DNA of 40,065 nucleotides from Gammaproteobacteria bacterium (lineage in GTDB: Bacteria; Pseudomonadota; Gammaproteobacteria; Steroidobacterales; Steroidobacteraceae). The translations under genes and the position numbers were made by a program. The stretch is taken from NCBI GenBank assembly GCA_028293745.1, contig JAQGOF010000201.1, positions 1 through 40,065 on the forward strand, given 5' to 3'. Position 1 is the stretch's first letter; the number at the start of each line of letters is the position of its first letter. The notes under the pieces were generated by a model that had not been told where the DNA came from, did no database searches, and saw only the letters and a list, made by a program, of their open reading frames with translations. Positions 33,305 to 40,065 of the stretch are shown piece after piece.

Positions 33305-35668
33305 GTGCAAGCGACGGTAGCCGCGACCGCGGCCGATTCTAATGGTTTCCTCGCTTTAGGCCTTCACGAGGCGGTGCTTCAGGCGCTCCGCGATGTGGGC
33401 TACGAGGCTCCCACTCCCATCCAGGCTGCGACGATCCCAGCGCTGCTGGCAGGCACTGACGTCCTGGGGCAGGCCCAGACAGGGACGGGCAAGACGGGTG
33501 CGTTCGCGCTTCCCGTGCTGTCCAAAATCGACGTGAGCAAGGCACAGACGCAGGCGTTGGTGCTCGTCCCCACGCGCGAGCTGGCCATTCAGGTGGCCGA
33601 GGCGTTTCAACGCTACGCCACGCACATGAAAGGCTTTCACGTGCTCCCTATCTACGGCGGACAGAGCTATACGCCGCAGCTGAAGGGGCTCAAGCGCGGC
33701 GCTCACGTAATCGTCGGCACACCGGGCCGGGTTATGGACCACATGAAGCGCGGCACGCTGCCTCTGGATGCGTTGAACTTCCTCGTCCTCGACGAGGCGG
33801 ACGAGATGCTTCAGATGGGGTTTATCGACGCAATCGAATGGATCCTCGAACAGTCGCCACCGGAGCGGCAGATCGCGTTGTTCTCAGCGACGATCCCTCC
33901 GGCAATCCGACGTATCGCGCAGCGCCATCAGCGGACTCCTGCGGAGATCACGATTCGCAGCAGGACGAGCACGGCTCCCAATATCCGGCAGCGGTACTGG
34001 CTCGTGAGCGGCATGCACAAGCTCGACGCGCTCACGCGCATTCTCGAGGTGGAGAGCTTTGATGCGATGCTGGTGTTTGTGCGCACCAAGCTCGAGACGG
34101 TCGAGTTGGCTGAGCGGCTGGAAGCGCGTGGTTTCGAAGCGGCCCCACTGAATGGCGACATCCCGCAGCAGCAGCGCGAGCGGACCGTCGCCGCGCTGAA
34201 GTCGGGGAAAGTTGACATCGTGGTCGCGACAGATGTGGCCGCGCGTGGATTGGACGTTGAGCGTATTTCGCACGTCGTTAACTATGATGTGCCGTACGAC
34301 AGCGAGTCGTACATCCATCGAATCGGGCGGACTGGTCGCGCTGGACGCAGCGGCGAGGCGATTCTGTTCATCGCGCCGCGCGAGCGGAACATGCTCCGCA
34401 TCATCGAGCGGGCGACACGACAGCAGATCGCGCAGATGAATCTGCCCTCGGTCAGTGCAGTCAACGAGCAAAGGGTTGCACGATTCAAACAGCGCATCGC
34501 CGACACGCTGGCTGCCGGTGAGACGGCTGCGTTTCGATCGATCATCGAGGAGTTTGAAGCCGAGAACGAAGTGCCGGCCATCGAGATCGCGGCCGCGCTG
34601 GCGAGCTTGCTGCAGGGGGCAGCACCGTTGTTGCTGCCTGAGAGGGCCGAAGAGTCAGGTAGGGAGTGGGGGCGGCAGGCTGAACAGCGCGACGGACCGC
34701 GCGGGCAAGGACCTCGCTCGCGGCATGATCGCGACGGCGGTAGCGACCGCAAAGGCACCCGCCCAGGCGATCGCAGTGCTGGCGGCAAGCATGCACGGGC
34801 CCGCGGCGATGATACGCGCCAGCAGGGTGGCGACGATCGCGCAGCTGGTGTGGATCGAAAGCCGCGCGTTGACCGGGGCGACGACACGGGTCGGCCTCGC
34901 GAGGACGATCAAGGTGCTGGTGGCGTCAATCCGCGCGGCGAATCTGCGGCCGGCGGCGACCGCGAGCCGCGCGTTGAACGTGCCACGGACGGTGATCGCA
35001 ACAACCTGCGCGGCAAACATGCGGCCGATGGCGACCGTAACGCGGGCGTTGAGCGGGGCGTCCACTTTGACGTTGGCACGCCCGGCGATGGCGAGTCACC
35101 GCGCGCGCCAACCGACACGGTAGGTGCGCCGGCCTCTGGCCACAGGCGCGGGGACGAGGGCGAAGATCTGAGCCGGCTTCGCGAGGACGATCGCAGCACT
35201 GGTGGCGTCAATCCGCGCGGTGAATCTGCGGTCGACGGCGATCGCGAGTCGCGCGCTGATCGCGGCGATGAGCCGGGTCGGTCCCGCGGCGACGGCGCGC
35301 ATCCGCGCGCTCCAGCCGACACGGGGGCTGCACGGGCCTCGCGAGACAGGCGCGGGGGCGAGGGCGACAGCGGTGCACGGTCATCGCGCCGGAAGCGCAG
35401 CGACAGCGACGATGTTGTGTTTGAAACCTTCCGCCTGGAAGTCGGCCATGCTCACGGCGTGAAGCCCGGCAACATCGTTGGCGCGATTGCCAACGAGGCG
35501 GGTCTCGAAGGGCGTCACATCGGGCAGGTGGACATCCGTGACGATCACAGCTTCGTCGATCTGCCCGAAGGCATGCCCAAGGACATTTTTCGCAACCTGA
35601 AGAAAGTACGCGTGGCTGGACAGGAATTGCGGATCAGCCGTGTGGACGGCAAGCCTCCCCGCCATTAA
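33305..35668 (+). CDS. deaD: DEAD-box RNA helicase (DeaD/CsdA type) with a long repetitive linker
   Basis: ATP-dependent RNA helicase for ribosome assembly and mRNA turnover, often cold-induced. I place the start at GTG 33305, 5 nt after GAGGTG; 787 residues result. RecA1: AQTGTGKT with K63, PTRELA, DEAD at 163-166, SAT; RecA2: ARGLDVERISHV and HRIGRTGRAGR. The C-terminus (about 704-785: VVFETFRLEVGHAHGVKPGNI...) is the DbpA/CsdA RNA-binding RRM-like domain. Between helicase core and RRM lies about 250 residues of Arg/Gly/Asp-rich, low-complexity, internally repeated sequence (34655-35405), far longer than usual in CsdA; it is predicted to be disordered. An RGG-like tail of this type could drive RNA binding or condensate formation. 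Confidence 0.94.
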   Translation: MQATVAATAADSNGFLALGLHEAVLQALRDVGYEAPTPIQAATIPALLAGTDVLGQAQTGTGKTGAFALPVLSKIDVSKAQTQALVLVPTRELAIQVAEAFQRYATHMKGFHVLPIYGGQSYTPQLKGLKRGAHVIVGTPGRVMDHMKRGTLPLDALNFLVLDEADEMLQMGFIDAIEWILEQSPPERQIALFSATIPPAIRRIAQRHQRTPAEITIRSRTSTAPNIRQRYWLVSGMHKLDALTRILEVESFDAMLVFVRTKLETVELAERLEARGFEAAPLNGDIPQQQRERTVAALKSGKVDIVVATDVAARGLDVERISHVVNYDVPYDSESYIHRIGRTGRAGRSGEAILFIAPRERNMLRIIERATRQQIAQMNLPSVSAVNEQRVARFKQRIADTLAAGETAAFRSIIEEFEAENEVPAIEIAAALASLLQGAAPLLLPERAEESGREWGRQAEQRDGPRGQGPRSRHDRDGGSDRKGTRPGDRSAGGKHARARGDDTRQQGGDDRAAGVDRKPRVDRGDDTGRPREDDQGAGGVNPRGESAAGGDREPRVERATDGDRNNLRGKHAADGDRNAGVERGVHFDVGTPGDGESPRAPTDTVGAPASGHRRGDEGEDLSRLREDDRSTGGVNPRGESAVDGDRESRADRGDEPGRSRGDGAHPRAPADTGAARASRDRRGGEGDSGARSSRRKRSDSDDVVFETFRLEVGHAHGVKPGNIVGAIANEAGLEGRHIGQVDIRDDHSFVDLPEGMPKDIFRNLKKVRVAGQELRISRVDGKPPRH
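34892..34973 (+). repeat. 82-bp direct repeat in the deaD linker, copy 1
   Basis: Matches 35174-35255 at 71 of 82 positions with no gaps. The copies are 282 bp (94 codons) apart, so the frame is kept; both encode REDD-x3-GGVNPRGES-type sequence. Indicates in-frame duplication within the linker. Confidence 0.85.
35174..35255 (+). repeat. 82-bp direct repeat in the deaD linker, copy 2
   Basis: Second copy of the repeat at 34892-34973, 11 mismatches, most of them at third codon positions or in the REDD-x3-GG spacer. Shorter related blocks (RAPTDT/RAPADT followed by RRG-E-GE/D) near 35097-35165 and 35307-35372 suggest further duplication. Confidence 0.85.
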
Positions 35669-35690
35669 ATGCGCTACGCGCAACTTTCCT

Positions 35691-35709
35691 GCGGGTCGAA
35701 GCGACCCGC
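35691..35709 (+). terminator. hairpin after deaD
   Basis: Perfect 8-bp stem GCGGGTCG / CGACCCGC (35691-35698, 35702-35709) with a 3-nt loop, 22 nt past the deaD stop. No T-tract follows. Confidence 0.5.
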
Positions 35710-35755
35710 GACATGTAGCGGCGCTGCGCGCCGGTAAGAGAAGACTAGAGGGCTT

Positions 35756-36220
35756 ATGGAAATCTGGGTGGACGCTGATGCCTGCCCGGTGGTGATCAGG
35801 GAAACCTTGTTCCGTGCCGCGGAGCGTACCGGCGTGACGATGACGCTGGTTGCCAACAAGCCGGTCAGGCTGCCAGCAGTAGCGCAGAACGTTCACTTCG
35901 TGCAAGTGCCCGCAGGGTTTGACGCGGCCGACAAACGCATCGTGGAGTTGATGGCTGCCGGAGACCTCGTGATTACGGCGGATGTCCCGCTCGCCGCCGC
36001 AGCCATCGAAAAAGGTGGCGTTGCATTGAATCCGCGCGGTGAGCTGTATACCAGCGAGAACGTGCGCGAGCGGCTGTCGGTACGCAACTTCCTGGATGAG
36101 CTGCGCGGCAGTGGCGTCAACACCGGGGGGCCGCCGGCACTCAGTCAACGCGAGCGCCAGATGTTTGCCAACCAGCTCGACCGGCTGCTCGCCCGGCGCG
36201 CCAAGGCCGGCGACGCCTAA
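35756..36220 (+). CDS. yaiI: UPF0178 family protein YaiI
   Basis: A 154-residue protein of the UPF0178/YaiI/YqxD family: it opens with [18 protein letters not shown] and contains [30 protein letters not shown] and LNPRGELYT, all family hallmarks. The acidic residues D6, D8 and the later DAAD and TAD suggest a PIN-like nuclease fold, but activity is not established. Start supported by the conserved N-terminus; a weak AGAGGG is upstream. Confidence 0.92.
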   Translation: MEIWVDADACPVVIRETLFRAAERTGVTMTLVANKPVRLPAVAQNVHFVQVPAGFDAADKRIVELMAAGDLVITADVPLAAAAIEKGGVALNPRGELYTSENVRERLSVRNFLDELRGSGVNTGGPPALSQRERQMFANQLDRLLARRAKAGDA

Positions 36221-36243
36221 GGAACTGTCTGACTAGTCGGCCA

Positions 36244-36309
36244 GGCGCCTCCTGGGTGAGACACGCGTCACGTTGTTGACGCACCCCCGGGACGCGCGCC
36301 CAGGGCGCC
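36244..36309 (+). other. structured intergenic element after yaiI
   Basis: An outer imperfect stem (GGCGCC 36244-36249 with GGCGCC 36304-36309, and CTGGG 36252-36256 with CCCAG 36299-36303) encloses an inner hairpin (GCGTCA 36265-36270 with TGACGC 36277-36282). It begins 24 nt after the yaiI stop. It may be a 3' terminator-like structure or a leader of the following gene. No riboswitch class matched. Confidence 0.35.
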
Positions 36310-36429
36310 CAATCCGTTGCGTCAAGCCGCACATAACAAGAGCAATCCATCGGGTACCCTGCCTGCGATTCATGGAACCGAACCTTCGCCAGGTGGGTTT
36401 CTATTCAGGGACAGCGGGGACAGGAGGGG

Positions 36430-37611
36430 TTGTTGCTGGCAGATACAGGCATGGGGCACTGCGTGCGATGGCACAGAACAGCGGTATCGCCGTCCCTGCT
36501 TGCCCTGCTGGTGGTGTGCGGCGCGGTGCAGGCCCAAGCCCAAGAGGCGCAACCTCCGTCGGAGCCAGACAAGCCGGCCGCCGCACCCGCGACGCCGAGT
36601 CCCGTCGATACGCCACCTCCTGTCGAGACTGCACCTGCCGTCGAGACTGCACCTCACGTCGATACGCCACCCGCCGAGTCTGCCAAACAATCAGATCAGG
36701 ACGTCCCGTATCACTGGCTCGATCGTACCCGCGAGGTGTTGTACGACACGATGTGGCACTCGGCGGAGCACGTCGATCGGTGGTTCGGTTCCGCCGAAGA
36801 CGATGCTGTCTATCGGCAGGCTCACGGCAGCGTCGCTCCAGCGCTTCTGTACACACGGTTCGACGGGTTGCGCACGCAGGTCCGGTTCAACATGAACTTC
36901 CCGTTGCCGCGGGTCAACGATCGCATTCATGCGTTCGTCGGCCGTTTCGATCCGAACGAGTTCATCACCGAGCGTAACGAGCCCTCGGGCGCTATTCCGC
37001 GTACCTATGGTCCACCCACGGAGGATCAGACGCTTCTGGGTATCGGCTATCACCAGCCGGACAAACAAGGCAGTCACTTCGACGCAGGCGCGGGCGTCCG
37101 GGTGAGCCTCCCCATGGATCCCTACATCAAGGGCAGCTACATTTATGAACGTGGGAATTCTGACCGCGGACTATTCAGCGTGCGTGAAACCCTGTTCTGG
37201 CAAAACAGCGAGGGCGCGGGCGAGACGACGCGCTTGGATCTCGAGCGTGTCTTCGACCGGCAACTGTTGGTGCGCTACACCCTCTCCGGCACGCGCTCAC
37301 AAAAGTCCGAAGGACTGCGCGGATATTCGTCCATTCTGCTTCTGCGCGGTCTGTCCAATCGGCGCGCCGTCGCATTCGAACTCGGAGCGGATGGCCAGAC
37401 GCAGGCTCAGGTGCAGCTTCATGACTATGGTTTCAAGGCGGCATACCGCCAGTGTATTCTGCGCCGCTGGCTGATCATGGAAGTTCGCACGAGCCTGGAT
37501 TGGCCGAAGGATTTTCGCTGGCAGCATCGTCACGCCAGCCCAGGCGTCGGGCTCGGATTTGAGATGCTGCTCGGCACGGAAGAGTTCCTCGCGCGGCCAG
37601 TTACGTTCTGA
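36430..37611 (+). CDS. putative outer-membrane beta-barrel protein, unknown family
   Basis: A 393-residue exported protein. A hydrophobic signal (SLLALLVVCGAVQAQAQ) is followed by a Pro/Ala/Thr-rich linker with short tandem repeats of the PVETAP type (about 36600-36680). The rest has alternating hydrophobic/polar stretches and ends in phenylalanine (RPVTF), the C-terminal signature of Bam-assembled outer-membrane proteins. I do not recognise the family. The start is uncertain: AGGAGG at 36422-36427 best fits TTG 36430 or TTG 36433, while ATG 36451 would give a more usual signal peptide but poor spacing. Confidence 0.7.
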   Translation: MLLADTGMGHCVRWHRTAVSPSLLALLVVCGAVQAQAQEAQPPSEPDKPAAAPATPSPVDTPPPVETAPAVETAPHVDTPPAESAKQSDQDVPYHWLDRTREVLYDTMWHSAEHVDRWFGSAEDDAVYRQAHGSVAPALLYTRFDGLRTQVRFNMNFPLPRVNDRIHAFVGRFDPNEFITERNEPSGAIPRTYGPPTEDQTLLGIGYHQPDKQGSHFDAGAGVRVSLPMDPYIKGSYIYERGNSDRGLFSVRETLFWQNSEGAGETTRLDLERVFDRQLLVRYTLSGTRSQKSEGLRGYSSILLLRGLSNRRAVAFELGADGQTQAQVQLHDYGFKAAYRQCILRRWLIMEVRTSLDWPKDFRWQHRHASPGVGLGFEMLLGTEEFLARPVTF

Positions 37612-37628
37612 TGCGCTAACATCGGCAC

Positions 37629-38159
37629 ATGGCGATTCGACCCGTATTGAAGATGGGACATCCGGTGTTGCGGCAGGTGGCGACGCCGGTGGTTCGGTTT
37701 GACCACGAGCTTCAGGGCCTGATCGGGGACATGGACGAGACGATGCGCTCGCTGAGTGGGGCGGGAATCGCGGCTCCGCAGATCGGTGTGAGCCAGCGCG
37801 TCGTCATTTTCGAAGTGCGGGAGAATCCGCGCTATCCGCACGTCTCGCCCGTACCGTACACGGTGCTGATCAACCCCGAGCTCACGCCTCTCGGCGATGA
37901 AATGGACGAGGGGTGGGAAGGGTGTCTGTCGGTGCCGGGGATGCGTGGCCTGGTTCCGCGCTACCACCGATTGCGGTATCGGGGATTTGACGCCCAGGGG
38001 GCGCCTTTCGATCGCACCGTGGAGGGATTCCATGCGCGGGTGGTTCAGCACGAAGTGGATCACCTCGATGGCATTCTGTATCCGCAACGTATCCGGGATC
38101 TGCGTGACTTCGGTTTCGAAGATGTTTTGCTGACGCAGATGACCCCGATGCCGGACTAA
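37629..38159 (+). CDS. def: peptide deformylase
   Basis: Removes the N-formyl group from nascent proteins; a metal-dependent hydrolase of 176 residues. The three diagnostic motifs are GIAAPQIG at 46-53, EGCLS at 97-101 (metal ligand C99) and HEVDH at 141-145 (metal ligands H141 and H145, catalytic E142). It stands alone, not next to fmt as in many bacteria, so a second def gene next to fmt elsewhere is possible. There is no Shine-Dalgarno; TAACAT at 37617-37622 ends 6 nt before the ATG. Confidence 0.96.
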   Translation: MAIRPVLKMGHPVLRQVATPVVRFDHELQGLIGDMDETMRSLSGAGIAAPQIGVSQRVVIFEVRENPRYPHVSPVPYTVLINPELTPLGDEMDEGWEGCLSVPGMRGLVPRYHRLRYRGFDAQGAPFDRTVEGFHARVVQHEVDHLDGILYPQRIRDLRDFGFEDVLLTQMTPMPD

Positions 38160-38162
38160 CGT

Positions 38163-38187
38163 GCCCCGGAGCTAGTGTGCCCGGGGC
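38163..38187 (+). terminator. hairpin after def
   Basis: GCCCCGG (38163-38169) pairs with CCGGGGC (38181-38187) over an 11-nt loop, 4 nt after the def stop. No T-tract. The remaining 60 nt to the convergent acetyltransferase gene hold GC-rich inverted segments only. Confidence 0.45.
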
Positions 38188-38249
38188 TGCTGCGGTAGGG
38201 GGTTAGCGCGGCCTAGCGGGCCGGGATTAGCGCCAACAGTAGCGACATC

Positions 38250-38759
38250 TCACGGAGCAGGCTGCTTCAGACCGGGCACCGCATCGCGCCCAGTACGCAC
38301 GTCCCGCGCCATTCGGATCGCATGCTCAATACCTTGGTAATAGCCTGATACGCGCCCTAACTCGCGGTAGCCGAGAGCTGCGTAGAACGCGAACGCTGCT
38401 TGATTCGTCGCGCGCAACTCGAGTCCGATGATGAAGGTGCCGGCCGTGAGCGCCGTTTCTTCAAGCCAGGTCATGATCTTGCGTGCCACACCCCTACGTC
38501 GGTGCGCGGGGTCGACTGCGAGAAGATTCAGATGTGCGACATCATCGCCGTAGCGCATGACGGCGAAGCCGACCGTCATGCCCTCGTGGCGCGCGCTCAA
38601 TACGATGCTCTCGGGATGGCGCATGTGCCACGTGATACGCGACGCCGACCATGCCGGTCGTAGTCCGGCTTCCACTAATTCTTGTGACATCACCGCGAGG
38701 CGGCGGGCGTCAGCTATTCGCGCAGGCTGCAGGCTATATTCGTGCACGGGCTCAAGCAT
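38250..38759 (-). CDS. GNAT-family N-acetyltransferase (RimI-like)
   Basis: A 169-residue acetyl-CoA-dependent acetyltransferase. The motif A region LNLLAVDPAHRRRGVARKIMTWLE (residues 78-100) holds the RRRGVA pyrophosphate-binding loop, and LELRATNQAAFAFYAALGYRELG is the typical motif B with the N-x2-A-x2-FY signature seen in RimI-type enzymes. Substrate is not deducible. The true rimI normally lies beside tsaB or dnaTD-like genes, so this is probably a paralogue. Downstream of yebC on the same strand, separated by 175 nt and a strong hairpin. Confidence 0.88.
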   Translation of the reverse strand: MLEPVHEYSLQPARIADARRLAVMSQELVEAGLRPAWSASRITWHMRHPESIVLSARHEGMTVGFAVMRYGDDVAHLNLLAVDPAHRRRGVARKIMTWLEETALTAGTFIIGLELRATNQAAFAFYAALGYRELGRVSGYYQGIEHAIRMARDVRTGRDAVPGLKQPAP

Positions 38760-38842
38760 ACCGCTTGAAAAGCGCGTCGCAAACTAACGTTGCCTAGCGG
38801 CGTCACGTTGTCGTGCATGCCCGACATCTTGCAACCGGCACG

Positions 38843-38869
38843 CAATTCTGCCGCGCTGCGGCAGAATTG
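38843..38869 (-). terminator. strong hairpin between yebC and the acetyltransferase
   Basis: Perfect 12-bp inverted repeat CAATTCTGCCGC / GCGGCAGAATTG with a 3-nt loop, 66 nt past the yebC stop on the minus strand. It is the longest perfect hairpin I noticed in the window. No T-tract, so it may also be a protein-binding palindrome or a dispersed repeat. Confidence 0.5.
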
Positions 38870-38934
38870 ATTGGACCCGCGCGCAAAAGGCGCGCCGCCA
38901 CGCCCGTGTCAATCACTGGACGCGTGTTGGTGTA

Positions 38935-39657
38935 TCAGGCGAGGGTGTGAAATACCTTCTGCACGTCATCGTCCTGTTCGAGCTTGTCGATCACCGTCAG
39001 GACTTCCGTCGCTTGTTCTTCCGGCAGCTCGGTCGGAACCGTGCAGATGTATTCATGTTCGGCGGACAGGGGGGTGATGCCGCGGGCTTCGAGTGCCAGT
39101 TGGAGTTTGCCAAAATCGGCGAAGGCGCAGCGGATCACGAGTTGCGGCTCGCCTTTCTCGCCAGTGCTCTCACCCATTTCTTCCAGCCCGTGGTCGATGA
39201 GGTACAACTCGAGGTCGTCCTGATCGATACCTTCGGGGTTGAGACGGAACACTCCCATCTTCTTGAAAAGGAAGCTGACGCTGCCGTTGGTGGCGAGATT
39301 GCCGCCCCCCTTGGTGATGATGTTGCGCACGCCGGCCACGGTTCGGGTGGGATTGTCGGTCGCGGTTTCGACCAGCAACGCAACGCCGTGGGGGGCGTAG
39401 CCTTCGTAAACGACCTCGTGGTAATTGGCCGCGTCACGACCCGAGGCGCGCTTGATGGCCGCCTCGATCTTGTCCTTCGGCATGTTGACGGCGCGGGCGT
39501 TTTGAATCACTCGCCGCAGGGCGTGGTTTGACGACGGGTCCGGTCCGCTGGACTTGACCGCCATGGTGATGTCCTTGGCGATCCGGGCGAATTGCTTCGC
39601 CATGCGGTTCCACCGCGCGAACATCGTATGTTTTCGGACTTCAAAGATACGGCCCAT
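38935..39657 (-). CDS. yebC: YebC/PmpR-family regulator
   Basis: A 240-residue cytoplasmic protein of the YebC family; members act as DNA-binding regulators (PmpR) or, as shown recently for some, help ribosomes through proline stretches. Family hallmarks: [19 protein letters not shown] at the N-terminus, [28 protein letters not shown], the [14 protein letters not shown] core and [14 protein letters not shown]. Length fits. In many gammaproteobacteria yebC is followed by ruvC; here the next gene is an acetyltransferase, so the usual ruv cluster is separated. Confidence 0.95.
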   Translation of the reverse strand: MGRIFEVRKHTMFARWNRMAKQFARIAKDITMAVKSSGPDPSSNHALRRVIQNARAVNMPKDKIEAAIKRASGRDAANYHEVVYEGYAPHGVALLVETATDNPTRTVAGVRNIITKGGGNLATNGSVSFLFKKMGVFRLNPEGIDQDDLELYLIDHGLEEMGESTGEKGEPQLVIRCAFADFGKLQLALEARGITPLSAEHEYICTVPTELPEEQATEVLTVIDKLEQDDDVQKVFHTLA

Positions 39658-39915
39658 GTGACTATGGTGCCCCAGCGGCGCTGGCCACGTCTAGAGAACT
39701 GCTGCGGACCGCGCTGCGGCGCGCTGGCTACTGCAAGGCGGCGCATGCCCATGAAAGGTCACAGGGGGAAGCGCCGGAACGAGCGTGTTACTGCGTGGAG
39801 CTGCCAAGGCGGCTGCGTGAATCACGCAAATAAGTGTGCGGCAAGGCGAAGAAACGCCCGCGGCACTGCGCCGAGCGATCAAAGCGGCGTGTGCGAACGC
39901 CGCACGCACAAACGA
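39658..39915. other. intergenic region upstream of yebC
   Basis: I see no convincing gene here: the open frames on both strands are Arg/Ala-rich with no domain. It should hold the yebC promoter on the minus strand, but no clear hexamer pair was identified. Confidence 0.5.
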
Positions 39916-39940
39916 AGAGGGGGCCTCGCAGGCCCCCTCT
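39916..39940 (-). terminator. intrinsic terminator-like hairpin of the gene at the right edge
   Basis: Perfect 10-bp stem AGAGGGGGCC / GGCCCCCTCT (39916-39925, 39931-39940) with a 5-nt loop. On the minus strand it lies 26 nt after the stop of the partial gene and is followed by TCGTTTGTG, a weak T-run. Confidence 0.6.
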
Positions 39941-39966
39941 AAATCGTCGCTGGTTGAGCTTCGCGC

Positions 39967-40065
39967 TTACGCCAACTGTGCGTGCAGCACCCTCACTCGT
40001 CGTCGTTGCAGGTGCAGTCGCCGTTCGATCTCTCGCAGCTGCTGCTGGAAGCTCGCGTGCTCCCA
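39967..40065 (-). CDS. C-terminal end of an unknown protein (partial)
   Basis: A minus-strand frame is open from the window edge to a TAA at 39967-39969, giving the last 32 residues (…EHASFQQQLREIERRLHLQ…). The composition is helical and charged, coiled-coil-like, and a terminator hairpin follows, which supports a real gene end. The start and family lie outside the window. The plus-strand frame through the same DNA is Cys/Arg-rich and implausible. Confidence 0.5.
   Translation of the reverse strand, partial: WEHASFQQQLREIERRLHLQRRRVRVLHAQLA

Noticed and set aside
34455..35322. Long alternative frames on both strands in the deaD linker
   Set aside because: They arise from the repetitive GC-rich linker; only the deaD frame links the conserved helicase and RNA-binding domains.
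34892..35372. Possible CRISPR or tandem-repeat array
   Set aside because: The repeats are in-frame duplications within a coding linker, few, diverged and without regular spacers.
39592..39942. Plus-strand 116-codon frame at the right end
   Set aside because: It overlaps the conserved start of yebC, is Arg/Cys-rich and has no domain.
1..40065. Defence island, prophage or secondary-metabolite cluster
   Set aside because: I looked for integrases, transposases, toxin-antitoxin pairs, restriction enzymes, Cas proteins, NRPS/PKS and precursor-peptide genes and found none; the genes are mainly housekeeping.

Overview
This 40 kb window is a dense, GC-rich piece of a bacterial chromosome, most likely from a gammaproteobacterium; a relative of the Steroidobacteraceae, Xanthomonadales or Nevskiales is my inference from overall gene content, not from a phylogenetic test. 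Almost all of it is coding and most genes are core metabolism or housekeeping. No insertion sequence, prophage, integrase, CRISPR array, tRNA or rRNA was found, and base composition looks even throughout.

Layout. 1-2504: a tiny lysine/alanine-rich gene, rpiA, then a minus-strand pair (ispG and pterin carbinolamine dehydratase). 2505-7619: a tandem glycine riboswitch with a transcription terminator, followed by gcvT-gcvH-gcvPA-gcvPB and an overlapping dgkA. 7666-12683: a large secreted double HtrA-type protein with an inactive second half, a DUF72 protein and a Sua5-type tRNA-modification enzyme. 12657-13224: the deletion-scarred remains of a Ycf46-like AAA+ ATPase gene. 13296-15929: an ornithine-type decarboxylase, a HIT-like protein and an exported FKBP isomerase. 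16076-21208: an ABC ATPase, an FtsX-type permease and a secreted lipocalin-like protein joined by 1-nt overlaps (an AttEFGH-like export operon), then a Yip1 membrane protein. 21323-28849: an exported peroxiredoxin, a full-length Lhr helicase, a receiver-GAF-histidine-kinase whose phospho-acceptor histidine is an arginine, and a yqhA gene broken by one base. 28948-33184: poorly characterised small genes (DUF3014, PH/SHOCT, lipoprotein, SRPBCC, a SWIM mini-protein) and a BrkB-type membrane protein. 33305-40065: a DeaD/CsdA RNA helicase with a very long repetitive linker, YaiI, an unknown outer-membrane-like protein, peptide deformylase, an N-acetyltransferase, YebC and the 3' end of an unknown gene.

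How it works together. The best regulatory story is the glycine-cleavage operon: the tandem aptamer should sense glycine and control a terminator placed directly in front of the gcvT ribosome-binding site. The ABC/lipocalin operon is a probable envelope export system. Several isolated genes (tsaC, the decarboxylase, SRPBCC, SWIM protein, def, yqhA) have a -10-like hexamer 6-9 nt before the start codon and no clear Shine-Dalgarno sequence, suggesting leaderless mRNAs.

I do not see a clear new multi-gene system. The items most worth a second look are the Nma111-like tandem HtrA protein, the histidine-less kinase, the decayed AAA+ gene, the SWIM mini-protein, the leaderless-promoter pattern and the 16-residue basic micro-gene.
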